17,950 nucleotides of DNA from Ruminococcaceae bacterium UBA6392 (GTDB lineage: Bacteria > Bacillota > Clostridia > Oscillospirales > Acutalibacteraceae): assembly GCA_002438685.1 (NCBI GenBank), contig DJQG01000006.1, positions 682 through 18,631 of the forward strand. The letters are read 5' to 3'. Below the pieces are notes generated by a model, which saw nothing but the letters and a program-made list of their open reading frames with translations, did not search any database and was not told the origin of the DNA. Below, piece by piece: positions 1 to 6,086 of the stretch; the first letter of the stretch is position 1, and the number at the start of each line of letters is the position of its first letter. Both the position numbers and the translations under genes were made by a program.

Positions 1-7
1 TGAATTT

Positions 8-15
8 CTCCTTTT
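8..15 (-). promoter_or_regulatory. Ribosome binding site of a gene off the left edge
   Basis: Read on the minus strand this is AAAAGGAG, a strong Shine-Dalgarno. Only 7 nt remain to the window edge, so the start codon should lie immediately outside. Together with the minus-strand promoter at 35-63 it shows that a gene divergent from nagB begins just left of this window. Its identity cannot be seen. Confidence 0.6.
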
Positions 16-34
16 CATATTTTTGAGTGTGGGT

Positions 35-63
35 ATTATAGCACATTTTGCTCTGCTTTGGTA
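35..63 (-). promoter_or_regulatory. Sigma-A-type promoter for the off-window leftward gene
   Basis: On the minus strand there is a perfect -10 box TATAAT (35-40) preceded by TGC, an extended -10. A weak -35 (TACCAA, 58-63) sits 17 nt upstream. Transcription would start near position 28 and run off the left edge over the ribosome binding site at 8-15. It is divergent from the nagB promoter. A 10-nt palindrome (TAATATATTA, 71-80) lies between the two promoters, but the region is so AT-rich that it may mean nothing. Confidence 0.5.
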
Positions 64-102
64 GATTTTTTAATATATTATCTATTTTTTTTATAAAAAC
101 TA

Positions 103-131
103 TGGAAATATTTATAAACTGATGATATAAT
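103..131 (+). promoter_or_regulatory. Promoter of nagB
   Basis: TATAAT at 126-131 is preceded by TGA, giving an extended -10. TGGAAA (103-108, 4 of 6 matches to TTGACA) lies 17 nt upstream as the -35. The predicted start near 138 leaves a leader of about 29 nt before the nagB start codon. I see no riboswitch or glmS-like ribozyme in so short a leader. Confidence 0.55.
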
Positions 132-166
132 CTATCGCGGATTTTTAAGAATTAAGAGGAACACAG

Positions 167-892
167 ATGAAAGTTATTGTTTTGGACTCGGCGGCACAGG
201 TTGGCGAGGAAGTAGGAAAAATTTTCTGCGATGAGGTCAGCGCAAAGCGCGATGCGGTTCTCGGACTCGCAACCGGTGCGTCTCCGATTCCTACATATGA
301 GTATATGATTGAACAATATCGCAGCGGCAAGGTGAGCTTCAAGGATGTCAAGACATTCAACCTTGACGAATATTGTGATTTGCCGAAGAATCACCCTAAC
401 AGCTTCTATTCATTTATGGATGAGAACCTTTTTTCAAAGGTCGATATAAAGCCCGAAAATGTAAATTTTCTTGACGGAAACGCTGAACCCGTTGCCGAGA
501 GCGCACGCTATGCGCAGGCTATAAAGAATGCCGGCGGAATAGATATCCAGCTTCTCGGAATCGGCAGAAATGGTCACATCGGCTTCAACGAGCCTGCCGA
601 TGAGTTCACTGACGAGGCGTTCAAGGTCAAGCTTACTGACAGCACGATAGCTGCAAATTCGCAGTATTTTACTGATATTGCCATGCCGCACTATGCCATA
701 ACAATGGGCATAGGCTCGATAATGAGAGCGAAAAAGATAGTGCTCATTGCGACGGGCGACAGCAAGGCAGAGGCGATAAAGGCGACTGTTGAGGGTGAAG
801 TTACTCCTCATTGCCCGGCGTCGATACTTCAGCAGCATGACGATGTGACGATATTCCTTGACGAAGCGGCGGCAAGTCTGCTGAAAAAATAA
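167..892 (+). CDS. nagB: Glucosamine-6-phosphate deaminase
   Basis: Converts glucosamine 6-phosphate to fructose 6-phosphate and ammonia in the cytoplasm, the last step in feeding amino sugars (GlcNAc, sialic acid) into glycolysis. At 241 aa it matches the short Gram-positive form of the family. The phosphate-binding segment LATGASPIPTYE is near residues 34-45, the NLDEY motif with the enolising Asp is at 65-69, and the active-site loop GIGRNGHIGFNEP is at 131-143 with the ring-opening His137 and its partner Glu142. Asn135 stands where the E. coli enzyme has Asp, a substitution I believe is common in Gram-positive members. The ATG at 167 has AAGAGGA six nt upstream. The gene is alone in its unit, with its own promoter and terminator. 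No nagA or PTS gene is visible here. The fucosidase facing it suggests shared use of mucin or milk glycans, which is inference. Confidence 0.96.
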   Translation: MKVIVLDSAAQVGEEVGKIFCDEVSAKRDAVLGLATGASPIPTYEYMIEQYRSGKVSFKDVKTFNLDEYCDLPKNHPNSFYSFMDENLFSKVDIKPENVNFLDGNAEPVAESARYAQAIKNAGGIDIQLLGIGRNGHIGFNEPADEFTDEAFKVKLTDSTIAANSQYFTDIAMPHYAITMGIGSIMRAKKIVLIATGDSKAEAIKATVEGEVTPHCPASILQQHDDVTIFLDEAAASLLKK

Positions 893-907
893 AAATTGAG
901 ATAAACA

Positions 908-947
908 GACCTCCGATGCGTCAAAGTGTGTCGGAGGTCATTTTTTT
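908..947 (+). terminator. Rho-independent terminator of nagB
   Basis: A perfect 9-bp stem GACCTCCGA (908-916) / TCGGAGGTC (931-939) with a 14-nt loop is followed by A and seven T (941-947). It begins 16 nt after the nagB stop. The T tract overlaps the stop codon of the convergent fucosidase gene (946-948). For the minus strand the T-rich tract is separated from the stem, so termination of the fucosidase transcript here would be weaker. Confidence 0.9.
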
Positions 948-2289
948 AATACAGAGCTATTTTGTTGATTTCGGGCGTGTCGCGGGATGAGACTATCAGT
1001 ATGCGTACAGCGTCGGTTTCAAGCCCGTGGAGTTTCATTATCTTTTTCGTGCCGATTGTTGTGCCCTCAAAGCTGTTGAACCAGATTTTATCTTCGTTTC
1101 TGTGCTGGAGAATGAAATTTTCAACGCGCTGACCCTCGGCAATATTTTCACTCAGCTCAAGGAAGTTGAGCTTCATTCTCTCGCCGAGTTCGATGGTTAT
1201 AACACGCTGAGTTTCACTCCCGTTGTACGGCTCAATAGTGATCTCTTTGCCCTCAGCAAGGTTTGTCCTGAAGCTGTTTTTTATAAGTTCGCCGAGCTCA
1301 TTCAGACGCTTTATGTCGTTATCGTTGAGCTTTCCGTTGGGCATCGGGGGAACATTGAGATTGAATGTAGTGTTTGCGCCGACTGAATTGAGATATGTGT
1401 CAAAGAGTCTTTCGAGCGAATGTGCCTGCTCGGTGTCACGATAGAACCAGCCCGGACGGATTGACATATCAATTTCCGACGGAGCGAATACAAGCCCTTT
1501 TGAATACATAATATTGCTCAGCGCGCCGATGTTCTGGTCAGTGTTGTACATATATGAAAGGTCGCCTGCGAGAGGACCCGGTTCGGTCTGTATCTCACAA
1601 AACGGGCAGAGCTCGGAGGGAACGACAGCCCATTCCGCATAGCGTGCGTCGCCGCTCTCGTTGCCGCACCAACGGATATTTCCGCGGTCGTTAAATACGG
1701 TGGCGTTGGGCTGATATTTCTTGATGAGTTCTATATAACCGTCAAAGTCATATTCCTGCTTCTTGCCGTTTGGACCCTCGTCGCACGCGCCGTCAAACCA
1801 GATGTGAAAAACCTCGCCGTAGTTTGTCAGCAGTTCGGTCAGCTGTGCCTTGTAATAGTCATTGTACTCGGGTGAACCGTAAAGCTCGGAGTGTCTGTCC
1901 CAGGGTGAGAGGTAGAAGCCAAATTTCAGTCCGTGGCGGCGGCAGGCATCGGAAAACTCTCGAACAACGTCGCCTTTGCCATTTTTATATGGGCTGTTTT
2001 TTATGCAGTAGTCGGTGTATTTGCTCGGCCAAAGGCAGAATCCGTCGTGATGCTTTGCGGTGATAACAGCGCCTTTCATGCCGGCGGTTTTGAATGCCTC
2101 GCACCACTGGTCGCAGTCGAGCTCTGTCGGACTGAATATAGCGGGGGAGTCTGTGCCGTGACCCCACTCTGCGCCCGTGTAAGTGTTCGGACCGAAATGC
2201 ACGAATGCATAAAACGGAGTTTCCGTTATAAGTCTGAGCTGATTTGCGTCCGGCTTTACATGAGCCGCCTGCCTGATGAAGTTCTTCAT
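946..2289 (-). CDS. GH29 alpha-L-fucosidase, probably subfamily B type
   Basis: Hydrolase releasing L-fucose from glycans. The 447-aa protein has KHHDGF at 79-84, an HIWFDGA segment at 162-168 with the likely nucleophile Asp166, and RWCGNESG near 206-213, whose Glu211 sits where GH29-B enzymes carry the acid/base. The downstream SEIDMSIRPGWFY block is also typical of subfamily B, which prefers alpha-1,3/1,4-fucose on branched Lewis-type structures. A small beta-rich C-terminal domain follows from about residue 350. There is no signal peptide, so it should act inside the cell on imported oligosaccharides. The reading frame continues up to 2355, but that start lies in the -35 box. The ATG at 2289 has AAAGGAG at a good distance and is preferred. 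Specificity is inferred from motifs only. Confidence 0.9.
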   Translation of the reverse strand: MKNFIRQAAHVKPDANQLRLITETPFYAFVHFGPNTYTGAEWGHGTDSPAIFSPTELDCDQWCEAFKTAGMKGAVITAKHHDGFCLWPSKYTDYCIKNSPYKNGKGDVVREFSDACRRHGLKFGFYLSPWDRHSELYGSPEYNDYYKAQLTELLTNYGEVFHIWFDGACDEGPNGKKQEYDFDGYIELIKKYQPNATVFNDRGNIRWCGNESGDARYAEWAVVPSELCPFCEIQTEPGPLAGDLSYMYNTDQNIGALSNIMYSKGLVFAPSEIDMSIRPGWFYRDTEQAHSLERLFDTYLNSVGANTTFNLNVPPMPNGKLNDNDIKRLNELGELIKNSFRTNLAEGKEITIEPYNGSETQRVITIELGERMKLNFLELSENIAEGQRVENFILQHRNEDKIWFNSFEGTTIGTKKIMKLHGLETDAVRILIVSSRDTPEINKIALY

Positions 2290-2326
2290 ATCTCTTTCTC
2301 CTTTTGCCGGTTGTCCGGACGCTTTA

Positions 2327-2355
2327 AGTTTATCGGCTCCGACTGCGGTTGTCAA
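2327..2355 (-). promoter_or_regulatory. Promoter of the GH29 fucosidase gene
   Basis: On the minus strand a perfect TTGACA (2350-2355) is followed after exactly 17 nt by TAAACT (2327-2332). The predicted transcription start falls near 2320, about 30 nt before the ATG at 2289, and this rules out the longer open frame. An 8-nt palindrome GTCCGGAC (2313-2320) lies at the predicted start and could be part of an operator. No catabolite-response element is obvious. Confidence 0.7.
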
Positions 2356-2395
2356 TATGAGCTTTGCTCACTTTTTACTTGTTGTTTTACACAAT

Positions 2396-3325
2396 TTATT
2401 TCTTGCCGGATTTTTTGAATATCAACAGTGAAATTGATATCACCGTCGCGATTATAACCGTTGTGCCGACTGCGGTGACTCCCTGCTTCACTCTTGCGGC
2501 GTTTCTCATATTTCCGCCGCTCGGCAGAGTATAAGTCTCCATCTCATCGGCATCATCTATCAAGTATTCTTCATCGGCGTCTTGTGATTTGGATGAGCGA
2601 TTGTTCTTGGAAGAATTTGATTTAGTTGTTTTATTTTTTGTCTTTGATTTGGTGCTCGACTTTGATGATGAGCTTTTGCTCTTTTTCTTCGTTGTGCTCT
2701 CTTTTTTCGTTGTCGATTTGGTCGAATTTGATTTCTTTGTAGTTTTTGTGGTATCCTTGTCATCGGAATCCGAATTCTCGGATTGATTGCCCTGTTCCGC
2801 GGTAGTCTCCGGCGGAGCAATATATGTATCTATTTCAAACATCTTTGACGGAATGCCTTTGTCATCGGTGACTCTGACATAAATTTCCGGGTCGCCGCCG
2901 AATGAATATTTTCTGTCTATAAGTGTCTCACAGGTTATGCCGCCTCCGGCAAACGATGCGGAGGATTTGACGCTGAATAACTGCTCGTCGTATTCTGCCT
3001 TGCCTGTAATGCCGATTTTTATCGGGTCTTTGCCGTCAACGTATATTTCATAGACAACTGGGCTCTCTTTTGTCAGATCGGCATATGAGATATCGCCGTT
3101 TATTGCAACATAAAGCGAGCCTTTCTCGGTTTTGGTGTAATATGTGGCAAGCGCGCAGATGCCGTTGCCGCCGTTCTCGTTTTCGCACTGTATCTGCACA
3201 TTGGTGCTGTGCACTTCGTCGGGCGAGACGGAGCCGTCTATCGACACCGCAAACGCCTGTATTGCAAGAGCAAACATAAAAATCATTGCTGCTGCCGCCG
3301 TGCAAAAACGCTTGATAACTTCCAT
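2396..3325 (-). CDS. Secreted, surface-anchored protein with Lys/Ser/Thr-rich stalk
   Basis: I do not recognise a named family. The 309-aa protein opens with a signal peptide (KR, then a hydrophobic run, probable cleavage after AFA at about residue 26). A mostly beta domain of about 145 residues follows, starting SIDGSVSPDEV, which resembles the IDG...DEW opening of family 9 carbohydrate-binding/DOMON-like domains. This match is weak. Residues 171-246 form a low-complexity stalk almost only of K, S, T and N, then comes an acidic patch (250-266), LPSGG (267-271), a membrane segment (about 285-303) and a basic tail KKSGKK. This order is that of a wall-sorting signal or a membrane-anchored stalked protein. 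A GTG at 3337 is in frame, but only the ATG at 3325 has a ribosome site (GGAAA, 7 nt away). It lies upstream of the fucosidase, which has its own promoter. Confidence 0.8.
   Translation of the reverse strand: MEVIKRFCTAAAAMIFMFALAIQAFAVSIDGSVSPDEVHSTNVQIQCENENGGNGICALATYYTKTEKGSLYVAINGDISYADLTKESPVVYEIYVDGKDPIKIGITGKAEYDEQLFSVKSSASFAGGGITCETLIDRKYSFGGDPEIYVRVTDDKGIPSKMFEIDTYIAPPETTAEQGNQSENSDSDDKDTTKTTKKSNSTKSTTKKESTTKKKSKSSSSKSSTKSKTKNKTTKSNSSKNNRSSKSQDADEEYLIDDADEMETYTLPSGGNMRNAARVKQGVTAVGTTVIIATVISISLLIFKKSGKK
2580..2790 (-). repeat. Low-complexity Lys/Ser/Thr codon tract
   Basis: On the plus strand this stretch is unusually rich in T with recurring TTCTTT, TTTGAT and TCTTTTT units. On the coding strand these are AAA, AGC/TCA and ACA codons encoding the stalk of the surface protein. 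The repeats are irregular rather than a fixed period. Such tracts often vary in length between strains, which is family knowledge and not visible here. Confidence 0.6.
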
Positions 3326-3374
3326 TGTCTTTTCCACGCTGAATCACCGCTTACACTTTAAAGTACTAATACCG

Positions 3375-3403
3375 AAAATATCACTTTTTTCACTCATATG
3401 CAA
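3375..3403 (-). promoter_or_regulatory. Promoter of the stalked surface protein gene
   Basis: On the minus strand TTGCAT (3398-3403) and TATTTT (3375-3380) are spaced by 17 nt. The start would fall near 3368, about 40 nt before the ATG at 3325. A perfect 10-nt palindrome ACTTTAAAGT (3355-3364) lies just downstream of the predicted start. The boxes are moderate matches, so this is a candidate only. Confidence 0.45.
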
Positions 3404-3490
3404 TAGCAAAAGTCGAATTTTGTAAAATCAGCACAAAATGGTTTGTAAATATTGCACAATAAAAATCAACGTGTTCGCGTAGTCAGACAT

Positions 3491-3530
3491 AAAAAATCAG
3501 CTGTATGCAACCTTGACGATTGGATACAGC
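3491..3530 (-). terminator. Terminator of the coaX / S-component operon
   Basis: On the minus strand GCTGTATCCAA (3530-3520) pairs with TTGCATACAGC (3510-3500), an 11-position stem with one C-C mismatch and a 9-nt loop. It is followed by TGATTTTTT (ending at 3491). It lies 17 nt after the stop codon of the transporter gene and closes the coaX/S-component unit. Confidence 0.85.
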
Positions 3531-3546
3531 CGAATAATTCATGCTT

Positions 3547-4176
3547 TTAGATTTTCATCTTTTTCATTGCGACCGAAAGCGCCTTGCAAAGCGCAGTTCC
3601 GAGAACGGCGCAGACGCCGGCTTCAATAAGTCCGTTGACTCCGACGAATGCGGCGGCAAAAGCCATAACATTTGTCGAACCGAACTGCTCCTTGAGCTGA
3701 ATGATTATCGGTGCGTTGTCAAACAGCAGAAGCAGCGTTCCGGTGAACAGAATCGTGTTGAGCAGGGGACCTGCGATGCTCGCAACAAGATACTGCACAA
3801 AGCTTGTCTTATCTTTCGACGATACCGCCTTGAAAATAACTGCCGTCAGCCAGCCCATGAGAACTCTGGGCACGATGCAGACGATAGCTGTGCGCAGGGG
3901 ACTGACACTGAAAAGAGCAACACCGAAAGTACTCATTCCAAAGCACTGTATGAAGCTCGTTATTCCGAATACCGCGCCGAGAAACAGTCCGCCGACAGAA
4001 CCGAGCAGAACAGCTCCGATAATGACCGGAATCGTTATGAAAGTTATTTCAATTGCACCCGCTTTTAGATAACCGAGCGGCGTGAATGCCATGACGATTA
4101 TTAGAGCGGTGAGCAGTGCGGTTAGCACGAGACGCACGAGTTTTTGCCGCGATGCGGCAGCTGATGTTTTTGACAT
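3547..4176 (-). CDS. panT: ECF transporter S component, probably for pantothenate
   Basis: Membrane-embedded substrate-capture subunit of an energy-coupling-factor vitamin transporter. The 209-aa protein has a basic N-terminus and about six membrane segments. The core ITFITIPVIIGAVLLG (about 44-59), followed by GSVGGLFLGAVFGITS and a pore-lining segment ending in FSP-like residues (FSVSPLR), matches the PanT-type S components of Firmicutes. No ATPase or EcfT gene is adjacent, so it would rely on a shared ECF module encoded elsewhere, as group II S components do. The ATG at 4176 has AAGGAGG eight nt upstream. It follows coaX by 88 nt on the same strand with no promoter seen in the gap, and a terminator follows. 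Pantothenate as substrate is inferred from the coaX pairing. The S-component assignment itself is firm. Confidence 0.85.
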   Translation of the reverse strand: MSKTSAAASRQKLVRLVLTALLTALIIVMAFTPLGYLKAGAIEITFITIPVIIGAVLLGSVGGLFLGAVFGITSFIQCFGMSTFGVALFSVSPLRTAIVCIVPRVLMGWLTAVIFKAVSSKDKTSFVQYLVASIAGPLLNTILFTGTLLLLFDNAPIIIQLKEQFGSTNVMAFAAAFVGVNGLIEAGVCAVLGTALCKALSVAMKKMKI

Positions 4177-4264
4177 GATTTTTTCCTCCTTGCTGTTGCT
4201 CCGTCAGGATGCAGCGCAATTTTTGAGTCTATATCAAAAGCATTGCTTTTAATATGCAATTTTA

Positions 4265-5035
4265 TTATTTCCTGTTCTTTTCGTATATTATACGAAGTCC
4301 CTTGAGTATGAGCTCGGGGTCATATGTCATTTTGTGGTTGCAACTCTTGATTATCTCGCCCGAAAGTCCGCCAGTTGCAACAAACGATTTAACTTTTCGT
4401 CCGAGCTCCTGCTCCATTCTGTCGCAGAGACCGTCGAGCATGGCGGCAGTGCCGAAAACAACACCTGACTGCATGCAGTCTATCGAATTTGTGCCGATGG
4501 CTTTCTTTGGGGTCGAAAGGCTTATCGCGGGAAGCTGAGATGTTTTTGCGGACAGTGCTTCAAGCGAAATCCCGACTCCGGGAGCGATGGCGCAGCCACA
4601 GAAAGAGCCGCTCTCGTCGATAACATTGATTTTTGTTGCAGTTCCGAGATCAATAACAAAGCATGGCAGTTTATAGAGATTCGCCGCCGCGACAGAAGCG
4701 GCAACAAGATCTGCGCCCGCCTGTGACGGGTCGTCGGCAAGGATATTTATCCCTGTCTTGACTCCGGGACCCAGAACGATGGGCTCGCTGCCGGTTATGC
4801 GCCTTGCGGCGTGCGATATAGCGCCCGTCAGCTCCGGCACAACGGAGCTTATCGCACATCCGGTAAACTCGTCAAAACCATAGCCGTAGAGGTCGAAAAT
4901 GCTCTTGAGTTCAATGGCATACTGATCCTCAGTGCGCGAACGGTCGGTGGCGAGTCTCGAAACGAACTTCAGCTCTTCGCCGCTGTATGCGCCGATTGTT
5001 AAATTGGTGTTGCCGATGTCGATAGTCAGAAGCAA
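4265..5035 (-). CDS. coaX: Type III pantothenate kinase
   Basis: Phosphorylates pantothenate, the first step of coenzyme A synthesis. The 256-aa protein is full length. It shows the ASKHA phosphate-1 motif DIGNTN at 6-11, GPGVKTGI near 89-96, GAD with the likely catalytic Asp109 (family members usually read GADR, here GADL), and DLGTATKINVID followed by the APGVGIS loop of the clostridial form. The ATGGLSGEI segment near the C-terminus is the last nucleotide-binding motif. A GTG at 5044 is in frame but has no ribosome site. GAGGTGAT lies 4-8 nt before the TTG at 5035, giving the family-typical start MLLTIDIGNTN, so I place the start there. It is first in an operon with an S component, which suggests a pantothenate scavenging unit. 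Confidence 0.95.
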   Translation of the reverse strand: MLLTIDIGNTNLTIGAYSGEELKFVSRLATDRSRTEDQYAIELKSIFDLYGYGFDEFTGCAISSVVPELTGAISHAARRITGSEPIVLGPGVKTGINILADDPSQAGADLVAASVAAANLYKLPCFVIDLGTATKINVIDESGSFCGCAIAPGVGISLEALSAKTSQLPAISLSTPKKAIGTNSIDCMQSGVVFGTAAMLDGLCDRMEQELGRKVKSFVATGGLSGEIIKSCNHKMTYDPELILKGLRIIYEKNRK

Positions 5036-5074
5036 TCCGATCACCTCGTGAAAAGCGTTGTTTTAACTGATTTG

Positions 5075-5103
5075 ATTATACACTATAACGCGGGAAAAAG
5101 CAA
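5075..5103 (-). promoter_or_regulatory. Promoter of coaX
   Basis: On the minus strand TTGCTT (5098-5103) and a perfect TATAAT (5075-5080) are separated by 17 nt. Transcription would begin near 5068, leaving a leader of about 33 nt before the TTG start. It lies back to back with the promoter of the radical SAM unit. Confidence 0.7.
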
Positions 5104-5118
5104 ATTTATAATAAATTT
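5102..5118. promoter_or_regulatory. Palindrome between two divergent promoters
   Basis: AAATTTA-TAA-TAAATTT is a perfect 7-3-7 inverted repeat. It touches the -35 box of the coaX promoter and lies 6 nt before the -35 region of the rightward promoter. This is the position expected for an operator acting on both genes. It is fully AT, so chance is a real alternative. Confidence 0.35.
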
Positions 5119-5123
5119 CACTG

Positions 5124-5152
5124 TTTATTTTCGCGGCGCATTATGTTATAAT
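5124..5152 (+). promoter_or_regulatory. Extended -10 promoter of the radical SAM/proC unit
   Basis: TGTTATAAT at 5144-5152 is an extended -10 with a perfect TATAAT (5147-5152). The -35 (TTTATT, 5124-5129) is weak, as is usual for extended -10 promoters. The predicted start near 5159 leaves a leader of about 20 nt, and so excludes the longer in-frame start at 5048. Confidence 0.6.
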
Positions 5153-5179
5153 TATCCGAAGAAAGGAATGAGACCCGTT

Positions 5180-6058
5180 ATGCTGTGTAATTTGTGCCCG
5201 CGACACTGCGGAGTTGACCGCGATGTTTCGCAGGGATATTGCATGAGCCCGAACACATTGAAGCTCGCGCGGGCGGCACTGCATTTCTGGGAAGAGCCGT
5301 GTATCAGCGGCACAAAAGGCTCGGGCACAGTGTTTTTCTGCGGGTGCAATCTCAGGTGCGTTTATTGCCAGAACAGCGAGATAAGCGGCGGGGGAGCGGG
5401 CATCCCTATGAGCGACGAAGATGTCATGCGCACTTTTGACAGGCTCATTGAAAAGGGCGCGCATAATCTCAATCTCGTTACTCCGACTCATTATGCGGAT
5501 TCCGTGGCGCGGATACTCGAAAAATATCATTCGCCCGTGCCTATTGTGTATAACTGCGGTGGATATGAATCCGTGGAAATACTCAAAAGGCTTGAGGGAC
5601 TTGTTGATATATATCTGCCCGATTTCAAATATGCCGACTCGGCTCTTGCGGCTGAATATTCACATGCGCCGGATTATTTCGAGTGTGCGTCCGAGGCGAT
5701 TAAAGAGATGAACAGGCAAGTCGGAGTGCTCAAACTCGACTCCGACGGCATAGCCGAACGCGGTCTTATCGTGCGCCATCTTGTGCTTCCGGGAGCTGTT
5801 TCAAACACAAAGAAAGCGCTTCACTGGATAAAGGAAAATCTTCCGGATGGAACGGTGGTCAGCCTGATGAGCCAGTATACGCCGTGCGCGAAAGCTACGG
5901 AGCATCCGCCTCTTGACAGGTGCATTTCCAAATACGAATATGAAATAGCGCTCAATGCAATGATCGACCTCGGCTTTGACAACGGATATGTGCAGAGCCG
6001 CTGTTCGGCTCAGAAAGATTTTATTCCGGATTTTCAGTCCCATGAGGGACTCTTATAA
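5180..6058 (+). CDS. PflX-like radical SAM protein (pyruvate formate-lyase activase related)
   Basis: Radical SAM enzyme of the PflX group (COG1313), distantly related to pyruvate formate-lyase activases. The substrate is not established. The 292-aa protein starts MLCNLCPRHCGVDR, a Cys-rich N-terminal motif typical of the group (CxxCPRxC plus Cys21). The SAM-cluster motif CNLRCVYC follows with Cys56, Cys60 and Cys63. A frame start exists at 5048 and an ATG at 5168. The first lies upstream of the predicted transcription start and the second is too close to the AAAGGA ribosome site. The ATG at 5180 gives the family-typical N-terminus, although its spacing to AAAGGA (12 nt) is long. It is first gene of a plus-strand unit with proC 28 nt downstream. 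No formate-lyase-type gene is present here. Confidence 0.88.
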   Translation: MLCNLCPRHCGVDRDVSQGYCMSPNTLKLARAALHFWEEPCISGTKGSGTVFFCGCNLRCVYCQNSEISGGGAGIPMSDEDVMRTFDRLIEKGAHNLNLVTPTHYADSVARILEKYHSPVPIVYNCGGYESVEILKRLEGLVDIYLPDFKYADSALAAEYSHAPDYFECASEAIKEMNRQVGVLKLDSDGIAERGLIVRHLVLPGAVSNTKKALHWIKENLPDGTVVSLMSQYTPCAKATEHPPLDRCISKYEYEIALNAMIDLGFDNGYVQSRCSAQKDFIPDFQSHEGLL

Positions 6059-6086
6059 ATATTGTTGACCGAAAGGGAGTTTTGAT

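Noticed and set aside
2358..2375. Hairpin TGAGC-TTT-GCTCA followed by CTTTTT, looking like a plus-strand terminator
   Set aside because: The stem is only 5 bp and no plus-strand gene lies upstream for it to end. On the minus strand it has no U run.
1933..2418. Plus-strand frame of 161 codons across the fucosidase start
   Set aside because: Runs antisense through the fucosidase promoter and N-terminus and has no ribosome site or known domain.
3541..4068. Plus-strand frame of 175 codons over the S-component gene
   Set aside because: Antisense to a clear membrane protein. Its composition (many Arg, Asn, Cys, Ser) is that of a shadow frame, and no promoter or ribosome site supports it.
4236..4250. 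Small hairpin AAAAGC-ATT-GCTTTT between coaX and the S-component gene
   Set aside because: Six-bp, mostly AT stem with no U run in the transcribed direction, so not a terminator. Too weak to call an attenuator or riboswitch.
5048..5179. N-terminal extension of the PflX-like protein
   Set aside because: It would begin upstream of the predicted promoter, has no ribosome site and is absent from the usual family start MLCNLCPR.
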